Assembly (NCBI GenBank): GCA_021807655.1
Contig: JAKBCT010000017.1
Location: 1 to 13,936, forward strand
Length of the DNA stretch: 13,936 bases
Direction of reading: 5' to 3'
Source: Actinomycetes bacterium
GTDB taxonomy: Bacteria > Actinomycetota > Acidimicrobiia > Acidimicrobiales > RAAP-2
How positions within the stretch are numbered: the first letter of the stretch is position 1; each line of letters opens with the position of its first letter. The position numbers and the translations under genes are program-made. Shown here piece by piece: positions 6,572 through 11,827 of the stretch. Below the pieces are notes generated by a model. That model ran no database searches. It saw only the letters and a list, made by a program, of their open reading frames with translations, and was not told the origin of the DNA.

Positions 6572-7474
6572 ATGCAACGTGTTCCGTGGACGTTGAGGCG
6601 CCGTCGGCACACGTGGGTCATGGCACTTATCGTGGCGACCAGCGCCGTCGGGCCCGTCGCCGCGGCCACCGCCAGCGCCGCGTCGCCCGCCGCGATCGCC
6701 CTGACGAGGTGCCGGACCACCATGCCCACCATGGAGGTTGTGCGCGGACGACTGACCGTCGCGACCGACAACCCGGTCTCGGCACCGTGGTACATCGACA
6801 ATCACCCGTCGAGCGGCCAGGGCTACGAGTCGGGCCTCGTCTACGCCATTGCTCGCGTGCTCGGCGTCCAGCGACACGACGTGAACTGGGTCGATCAGAC
6901 GTTCGCCACGAGCTACTCGCCGGGCAAGAAGCACTTCGACTTCGACGCCAACGAGGTCACCTACAGTGCGGCGCTCGCGCGCAACGTCACGTTCTCGAGT
7001 TCGTACTTCGCCGTCCATCAAGCCCTGGTCGCGTTGACGGGCGACCCCATCGTCACCGCCCACAGTCCACGAGAACTGCGCACGTACCGCTACGGCGATC
7101 TGGCCGGCACCGCCGGGCTCGCCTTCATCACGGGACGCATTCGCCCGAGCGCCGCCGTGACGTCGTACCCGACGATGACTGCGCTCATCAAGGCGCTCAA
7201 GATCGGCGCGATCGACGCACTGGTCATCGACGTACCAACGGGCGACTACATGACGACGTCCCAACTGGTGAACGCCACCGGCGCACCGATCGCCACCGTG
7301 GTCGGCCAGTTCCCCGCCACCGGCGACCACTACGGCTTGGTCTTCCAGCACGGCAGTCCACTCGCTGGCTGCGTCGACCTCGCGTTGGCCGCCCTGCGCA
7401 CCGACGGCACGGTCGCGGCGTTGGCCCGGCGTTGGCTAGGCATCTACGCCAAGATCCCGACGATCGCGCCCTGA
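6572..7474 (+). CDS. Exported solute-binding protein, family 3 (amino-acid-binding type), orphan
   Basis: A 300-residue protein with a Sec-type signal peptide: basic RRRRH at residues 9-13, then a hydrophobic core from about 15 to 32, and a likely cleavage near Ala37. There is no lipobox, so a free or otherwise retained periplasmic/extracellular protein is likely. The mature part resembles family 3 extracellular solute-binding proteins. It has RGRLTVATDNPVSAPW at the start, GYESGLVYAIARVLGV, the ARNVTFSSSYF segment that usually supplies a ligand-carboxylate Arg, DALVIDVPTG with the ligand-amine Asp, and a C-terminal CVDLALAALRTDGTVAALARRWLG. Typical partners (ABC permease and ATPase) are absent on both sides, so it is an orphan receptor that may dock to a transporter encoded elsewhere. 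It ends 2 bp from the convergent Nudix gene. Ligand unknown. Confidence 0.85.
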   Translation: MQRVPWTLRRRRHTWVMALIVATSAVGPVAAATASAASPAAIALTRCRTTMPTMEVVRGRLTVATDNPVSAPWYIDNHPSSGQGYESGLVYAIARVLGVQRHDVNWVDQTFATSYSPGKKHFDFDANEVTYSAALARNVTFSSSYFAVHQALVALTGDPIVTAHSPRELRTYRYGDLAGTAGLAFITGRIRPSAAVTSYPTMTALIKALKIGAIDALVIDVPTGDYMTTSQLVNATGAPIATVVGQFPATGDHYGLVFQHGSPLAGCVDLALAALRTDGTVAALARRWLGIYAKIPTIAP

Positions 7475-7476
7475 CC

Positions 7477-7941
7477 TTAGGACGCGTTTTGTCGCAGTTC
7501 TGACATCGCGACGGCGAGATCGAACAGCTCGTGGTCGCGGTCCCAGGTGAGGTGCGAGTGGACCTGCTCGAGGGGTAGCCAGACCAACTCATCCACCTCA
7601 TCGTTGGGCGCGAAGTCCCCGTCGTCGACACTCATCAAGTAGTACGCGACGATCTTGGGCCGTCCCTTGCGGTGGGTGTAGTTGGTGGTGCCGACGAAGC
7701 GCACGATACGACAGCGCATGCCCGTCTCTTCAAAAACTTCGCGCAGGGCCGCTTGCTCGAAGGTCTCGCCTTCGTCCAACTTGCCCTTGGGGAACGTCCA
7801 GTCGCCCCGGGACTCGCGATAGATGCAGGCGACCTCGGTTCGTCCCGACGCGACGAATCGGAACACGATGCCGCCGGCCGCACGAATGAGGTCATTGGGT
7901 GCATCGTGGGGAACGATCAGTTCGCCGGTCATGAGGTACAC
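7477..7941 (-). CDS. Nudix hydrolase (MutT-like)
   Basis: A 154-residue single-domain Nudix hydrolase cleaving a nucleoside diphosphate linked to some moiety X. The complete Nudix box GX5EX7REUXEEXGU occupies residues 53-75: G53, E59, R67-E68, E71-E72, G74 and M75. The preceding DWTFPKGKLDEGE and the RAAGGIVFR strand resemble 8-oxo-dGTP and diadenosine-polyphosphate hydrolases, so nucleotide-pool cleaning is plausible but the substrate is not determined. The GTG at 7941 stands seven bases after a -10-like TACCCT and has no Shine-Dalgarno, as expected of a leaderless start. An ATG at 7932 (151 residues) is the alternative. The gene is divergent from the exporter gene and convergent with the solute-binding protein gene. 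Confidence 0.92.
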   Translation of the reverse strand: MYLMTGELIVPHDAPNDLIRAAGGIVFRFVASGRTEVACIYRESRGDWTFPKGKLDEGETFEQAALREVFEETGMRCRIVRFVGTTNYTHRKGRPKIVAYYLMSVDDGDFAPNDEVDELVWLPLEQVHSHLTWDRDHELFDLAVAMSELRQNAS

Positions 7942-7948
7942 GCCGCCA

Positions 7949-7954
7949 AGGGTA
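7949..7954 (-). promoter_or_regulatory. -10 box of the Nudix gene
   Basis: The minus strand reads TACCCT seven bases before GTG 7941, the spacing at which transcription would begin on the start codon itself. A TTGACC lies 10 bp upstream of the hexamer, too close to act as its -35. Confidence 0.42.
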
Positions 7955-8018
7955 GAGCAGTCATGGTCAACGGCGTGGTATCACCCACGGATCGTCATCG
8001 TCGGACCGGGCACGTTCG

Positions 8019-8024
8019 TAGAGT
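8019..8024 (+). promoter_or_regulatory. -10 box of the TauE/SafE gene
   Basis: TAGAGT ends seven bases before the ATG at 8032, with agtgaaa between and no Shine-Dalgarno. This places the predicted transcript start on the start codon and supports this short form of the gene over upstream in-frame extensions. Confidence 0.5.
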
Positions 8025-8031
8025 AGTGAAA

Positions 8032-8802
8032 ATGCTCTCGGTGTCGCTCTCACTGCCGTGGCGACTCGCCGTCTACCTCGCGGCCGGCATCGCCGGCGGG
8101 GTCGCCAACGGCATCGCCGGTGGCGGCACCTTTATCACCTTCCCGACGATGCTCGCCCTCGGGGTGCCCGCGTTGCAGGCCAACGTATCGTCGACCGTCG
8201 GCGTCGTGCCGAGCTACTTCGGCGGCATCCGGGGTTTTCGCCGCGAAATCAGCCGACACGGGGCCCTGGTGCGGTCCCTCGTGCCGGCCTGCCTCGCGGG
8301 GACCATCGTCGGCGCCGCGTTGCTCCTCGTCGGCTCGCCACGGGCCTTCGAGCACGTCGTGCCCTGGCTCATCGGCGGTGCCACCCTGGTCTACGCGATG
8401 TCGGCACGAATCACGGCCCGGCTCGCCCACCTCGACCACCACCACCCACTACGACGACGGGTCGTGCTCGTTGGCATCTTTTTCGCCTCGGTCTACGGGG
8501 GCTACTTCGGCGCTGGTCTGGGCATCGTGCTCCTGGCGGTGATGGCGGTGGCCCTCCCGCTGGAGATCGGTGAGTTGCAGGGCCTGCGCAACCTGCTCTC
8601 GCTCATCATCAACTTGGTCGCCGCGGCGATCTTCCTGGTTCGCGGTCACCTCGCCCAAGAAGCGGTCTACATGATCCTGCTCGGCACCCTCGTCGGCGGC
8701 TGGCTCGGCACCGTGCTCATGAAGCGGCTGCGGCCACCGGTCGTGCGCTGGCTCATCGTCGCGATTGGTGCCGCCACCACCGTGCACCTCTTCCTGGGCT
8801 GA
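8032..8802 (+). CDS. TauE/SafE family sulfite/anion exporter-like membrane protein
   Basis: A 256-residue polytopic membrane protein of the TauE/SafE (TSUP) family, whose members export sulfite or related organosulfonate anions. It has about seven or eight hydrophobic helices and the two inverted family repeats: GIAGGVANGIAGGGTFITFP followed by the GVPALQANVSST block (residues about 19-55), and YGGYFGAGLGIVLLAVMAV followed by ELQGLRNLLSLI in the second half. The second repeat carries the glycine-rich turn and the LQGLRN segment typical of the family. The cytoplasmic loop between the halves is His-rich (LDHHHP). The frame is open further upstream, but the ATG at 8032 begins where the first helix starts and lies seven bases after a -10 box. 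The downstream DUF4395-type gene follows after 48 bp. Sulfite export is inference from the family; the actual substrate may differ. Confidence 0.9.
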   Translation: MLSVSLSLPWRLAVYLAAGIAGGVANGIAGGGTFITFPTMLALGVPALQANVSSTVGVVPSYFGGIRGFRREISRHGALVRSLVPACLAGTIVGAALLLVGSPRAFEHVVPWLIGGATLVYAMSARITARLAHLDHHHPLRRRVVLVGIFFASVYGGYFGAGLGIVLLAVMAVALPLEIGELQGLRNLLSLIINLVAAAIFLVRGHLAQEAVYMILLGTLVGGWLGTVLMKRLRPPVVRWLIVAIGAATTVHLFLG

Positions 8803-8837
8803 CCGGACCCCGCGTGCCGTATTGTTGATAATTCCAC

Positions 8838-8843
8838 TAGGAT
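8838..8843 (+). promoter_or_regulatory. -10 box of the DUF4395-type gene
   Basis: TAGGAT ends seven bases before ATG 8851 in an unusually AT-rich stretch and there is no Shine-Dalgarno. A second candidate -10, GATAAT at 8827-8832, lies just upstream and would give a leader of about 12 nt. Confidence 0.52.
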
Positions 8844-8850
8844 TTGTCGA

Positions 8851-9363
8851 ATGAAGCGATTGTTTGCGTTTCCCAACCCCGTGAACGACGCCGCGGCGCG
8901 CACCGTCGCACTGGGCGTCGTGGCCATGTCATTGACGGCCCTGGTCGGCGGGGTGCGTTGGATCATGGTGCCACTGACCTACGGCTTCGTCGCGCGAGTG
9001 CTGAGCGGACCCACACTGTCGCCGCTTGGCCAGTTCGCCACGCGGGTCGCCGGCCCACGGCTACGCGCGTGGCGTCGCGAGGTGGCCGGCCCGCCGAAGC
9101 GCTTCGCCCAGGGGATCGGCGCCGTGCTCACGATCGCGACGTGCACGCTCTGGCTCACGGCCGGGTGGTCCGTGGCGCGGTGGCTCCTGGTGCCCCTGAT
9201 CGGCGCGGCGGGCCTGGAGGGCGCGCTCGGCTACTGCGTCGGCTGCGCCATCTTCGGCCAACTCGTGCGCGTCGGCCTCGTGCCCGAATCCGTCTGTGCC
9301 GAGTGCGGCGACCTGCGCCAGCGATACGCCGCCGCCGGATTTCCCACGCGCCACGAGGATTGA
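8851..9363 (+). CDS. DUF4395-type membrane protein with two CxxC pairs
   Basis: A 170-residue membrane protein that I recognise as DUF4395-like from its FPNPVNDAAARTVA start, PLTYGFVARVLSGPTLSPLG, the PGPPKRFAQGIGAV-like GPPKRFAQGIGAVL block, and the C-terminal GYCVGCAIFGQL and VPESVCAEC segments. Hydrophobic helices are at about 18-34, 36-50, 88-104 and 108-135. One CxxC pair (C129, C132) sits at the end of the last helix and another (C149, C152) in the short tail. In other actinobacteria DUF4395 genes often stand beside thioredoxin-like and sulfurtransferase genes, so a role in thiol-disulfide or sulfur handling is suggested, and the adjacent TauE/SafE gene fits that. No biochemical function is established that I can name. 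The start ATG at 8851 has a leaderless-type -10 box. Confidence 0.85.
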   Translation: MKRLFAFPNPVNDAAARTVALGVVAMSLTALVGGVRWIMVPLTYGFVARVLSGPTLSPLGQFATRVAGPRLRAWRREVAGPPKRFAQGIGAVLTIATCTLWLTAGWSVARWLLVPLIGAAGLEGALGYCVGCAIFGQLVRVGLVPESVCAECGDLRQRYAAAGFPTRHED

Positions 9364-9364
9364 G

Positions 9365-9395
9365 CCACCGACGAACGGTGGGTCACGGCGATTTT
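9365..9395 (+). terminator. Weak candidate terminator after the DUF4395-type gene
   Basis: CCACCG (9365-9370) pairs with CGGTGG (9376-9381) over a 5-nt loop, one base past the stop codon, and TTTT follows at 9392-9395. The T-run is short and ten bases from the stem, and the next promoter starts at 9397, so this is only a candidate. Confidence 0.3.
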
Positions 9396-9396
9396 C

Positions 9397-9402
9397 TAGG
9401 CT
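9397..9402 (+). promoter_or_regulatory. -10 box of the S53 protease gene
   Basis: TAGGCT ends six bases before ATG 9409. The bases between, ggggcg, do not form a spaced Shine-Dalgarno, so the mRNA is predicted to be leaderless. Confidence 0.48.
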
Positions 9403-9408
9403 GGGGCG

Positions 9409-11763
9409 ATGACCCCTCGATCAACTCGCCGACTCGCCGTCACCGCCGCCGTGACGGCGCTCGCCCTGGGCTTGGTCCCACTGGCCAGTGCCGACGGCGC
9501 CCAGCCGCGCGTCGTCGTGGCGCACCCGGCACCGTTGCCGGGTCACACGTCGGTGGTCGACGCGCCGATCACGACGTCCTTTGACCTCGCGCTCGCCCAA
9601 CCGCGACAAGGGGCGCTTCGCACCTACCTCGCCGAACTGACGGACCCGGCGTCGGCGAACTACCGCCACTTCCTCACCACGGCGCAGTTCGCCCGCCGAT
9701 TCGGCGCACCGAGCGACGCGGTGGCGGCCGTGCGCCACTACTTCGAGTCCTTCGGACTGCGCGTCGGCGCGCTGAGCCGGGGCCACATCATCCTCCCGGT
9801 GTCGGGTTCGACCACCAACATCGCGCGAGCGTTCGCGGCACCGCTGATCACCGTGCGGGTTCGTGGGCACCTGGCCGCGCAGTTCAGTCGGGCCGCGACA
9901 TTGCCCGAGCCCATCGCGCGCGACGTCGCGGCCGTCGCGGGTCTCTCGACCGTGGTGACGCCCCACGCGCTGGCGCTGCGCGCGCACGCGACGTCCGCGA
10001 CCGTCGCCTCGTGCGCGGCCGCGACCGACGGCGCACCGGCGTCGGCCACGACGCCCAACGCACTGGGCGGCTACACGATCCAACAGCAGGCGCAGCTCTA
10101 CGGACTCTCGACCGCGTGGGCCAACGGCTTTACCGGCACCGGCCAGACGATCGCCGTCTACGAACTCGGTCCTTACAGTCCGACGGACCTGGCCACGTAC
10201 TTCTCGTGCTACGGCATCAACCCGAGCGTCACCAACGTGCCCGTCGACGGTGGGAACTCGGGTGCCTACAGTGACGAGGCGACCATCGACGTCGAAGAGG
10301 CGGCGGCGCTCGCGCCCGGTGCGGCGATCGATGTCTACACCGCGCCCAACAATTCGACCGGGCCGATCGACGCGTATCAGCAGATCGCCGACGCCAACAC
10401 GGCCACCGTCGTGACCACCTCGTGGGGCACCTGCGAACAGGACCCCTCGGGCGCCCCCAACGCCGAACAGGCGATCTTCGAGCAGATGACCGCCCAGGGC
10501 CAGACCATCCTGGCGGCGTCGGGCGACAACGGCTCCTCGGACTGCACGGGCATCACGACCAACGCACCCGCGGTTGATGACCCCTCCTCCCAGCCCTTCG
10601 TGACGGGCGTGGGGGGGCTCACCGTTTCGTCCATCGCACCGCTCACCGAGACCGTCTGGAACGACGGCACGAACAGCGGTGGCGGTGCGGGCGGCGGCGG
10701 CATCTCAACGCTCTGGTCGCGACCCTCGTGGCAGGTCGCCCCCGGTATCGCGTCGACCGAGACGATGCGCCTCGTCCCGGATCTCTCCGTGATGGCTGAC
10801 CCGGGCACCGGCTTCATCCAGTACTTCACCGGCAGCGGCACCGTCAACTGCGGCAGCAACTGCGGGTCCGGCTGGTCAAGCATCGGTGGAACCTCCATTG
10901 GGGCGCCCCTCATGAGCGCCGTCGTGGCCACGGCCGCCCAGCAGTGCGGCGTCGCCCGACTCGGCTTCATCAATCCGGCGCTCTACGCGATGGCGACGAC
11001 GGGCTTCATCGACGTGACCACGGGCAACAACGACCTCTTCGGCGTCGGCGTCTACAGCGCCGGTCCCGGCTACGACATGGCCTCGGGCCTCGGCAGCCCC
11101 AATCCGGCTACGTTCATGAACGGACTGTGCCCCAGCGTCTTTGACCCGACGACCAGTTCGGCGTCGGTGTCGACGTCTCACGTCGACACCTCGTCGTCGG
11201 CGACGGTCTCGTTCACCCTGCACAACCAGCTTGGCGGACCGCTGGCCAACGCGCTCGTGGCGGTCACCGCGTCGGCGAGCGCCGGTCGCGTCCTGTTCGA
11301 TGGCGACCACTCGAGCATCGTGGGCAGCGGGCGAGCCGCCTACTCGGTGACCTCCGACGCCAACGGGCAGGGTTCGGTCACCGTTTCGAACACGCAACCG
11401 GGACCCCTGACCCTGACGGTCAGTTACCAGTCGACCACCTTGCTCAACACCGTCGTGTCGGTGACCGGCGCCGCCGTCACGCCCGCGTTGACGCAGCCAA
11501 CGATTGTCCGGGTCCTCACCGTCGCCGGCGCGGCGCGCGTCATCGTGCGCGCGCCGACGTTGGCGCCTGGCCTGCGCGTGCGCTTGTACGAATACTCGTT
11601 GAACGGTGGACGTACCTGGCACGCGGCGGGGCGCAACGCCAACTCGATCGTCATCGGGGGCCTGACCCCGGGCGCCACGTACGCCGTCGTCGTGCGCTAC
11701 CTCGTGGCGGGGCGCGCGAGCCCGACCTCCGCGGCGGCAACGTTCACCGCGCGCGCGAAGTAG
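9409..11763 (+). CDS. Secreted S53 (sedolisin/kumamolisin-like) serine-carboxyl protease with Ig-like and FnIII-like C-terminal domains
   Basis: A 784-residue secreted endopeptidase, of a family that is usually most active at acid pH. After a Sec signal peptide (about 1-29), residues about 45-190 form the inhibitory activation prodomain (DPASANYRHFLT, AQFARRFG), which is removed by self-processing. The S53 catalytic domain (about 215-575) keeps every key residue: E290 and D294 in SDEATIDVE, the oxyanion Asp373 in AASGDNGSSDC, and nucleophile Ser496 in GGTSIGAP. The calcium site is also intact, with D535-V536 and G552, G554, D556 in GPGYDMASG. Several cysteines (C267, C342, C379, C481, C485, C513) could form disulfides. 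A bacterial Ig-like (Big_1-type) domain follows at about 580-690, and an FnIII-like module at about 695-784 (GGRTWHAAG, GLTPGATYAVVVRYLVAGR). These probably bind polymer or cell surface. The frame ends at TAG 11761. Confidence 0.95.
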   Translation: MTPRSTRRLAVTAAVTALALGLVPLASADGAQPRVVVAHPAPLPGHTSVVDAPITTSFDLALAQPRQGALRTYLAELTDPASANYRHFLTTAQFARRFGAPSDAVAAVRHYFESFGLRVGALSRGHIILPVSGSTTNIARAFAAPLITVRVRGHLAAQFSRAATLPEPIARDVAAVAGLSTVVTPHALALRAHATSATVASCAAATDGAPASATTPNALGGYTIQQQAQLYGLSTAWANGFTGTGQTIAVYELGPYSPTDLATYFSCYGINPSVTNVPVDGGNSGAYSDEATIDVEEAAALAPGAAIDVYTAPNNSTGPIDAYQQIADANTATVVTTSWGTCEQDPSGAPNAEQAIFEQMTAQGQTILAASGDNGSSDCTGITTNAPAVDDPSSQPFVTGVGGLTVSSIAPLTETVWNDGTNSGGGAGGGGISTLWSRPSWQVAPGIASTETMRLVPDLSVMADPGTGFIQYFTGSGTVNCGSNCGSGWSSIGGTSIGAPLMSAVVATAAQQCGVARLGFINPALYAMATTGFIDVTTGNNDLFGVGVYSAGPGYDMASGLGSPNPATFMNGLCPSVFDPTTSSASVSTSHVDTSSSATVSFTLHNQLGGPLANALVAVTASASAGRVLFDGDHSSIVGSGRAAYSVTSDANGQGSVTVSNTQPGPLTLTVSYQSTTLLNTVVSVTGAAVTPALTQPTIVRVLTVAGAARVIVRAPTLAPGLRVRLYEYSLNGGRTWHAAGRNANSIVIGGLTPGATYAVVVRYLVAGRASPTSAAATFTARAK

Positions 11764-11821
11764 CGATCGTCGTGGCGTGACCGACGCCGGGCGACGCCAC
11801 CGAAAAAAAGACCCCCGCTCG

Positions 11822-11827
11822 TAGACT
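11822..11827 (+). promoter_or_regulatory. -10 box before the last gene, unusually close to its GTG
   Basis: TAGACT directly abuts the GTG at 11828 and is six bases before an in-frame ATC at 11834. Seven A residues (11803-11809) lie upstream, where an UP-like element could help. If this hexamer is the real -10, transcription would begin after the GTG. Confidence 0.4.

Noticed and set aside
6541..7503. A 320-codon plus-strand frame overlapping the solute-binding protein gene
   Set aside because: It is Arg-rich and without family features; the other frame has a signal peptide and the family 3 binding-protein pattern.
11772..11809. Stem GTGGCGT/ACGCCAC followed by seven A residues, considered as a terminator
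   Set aside because: The run downstream on the plus strand is A, not T, and on the minus strand the T-run precedes the stem, so it fits a terminator on neither strand. The A-run may instead be promoter-proximal.
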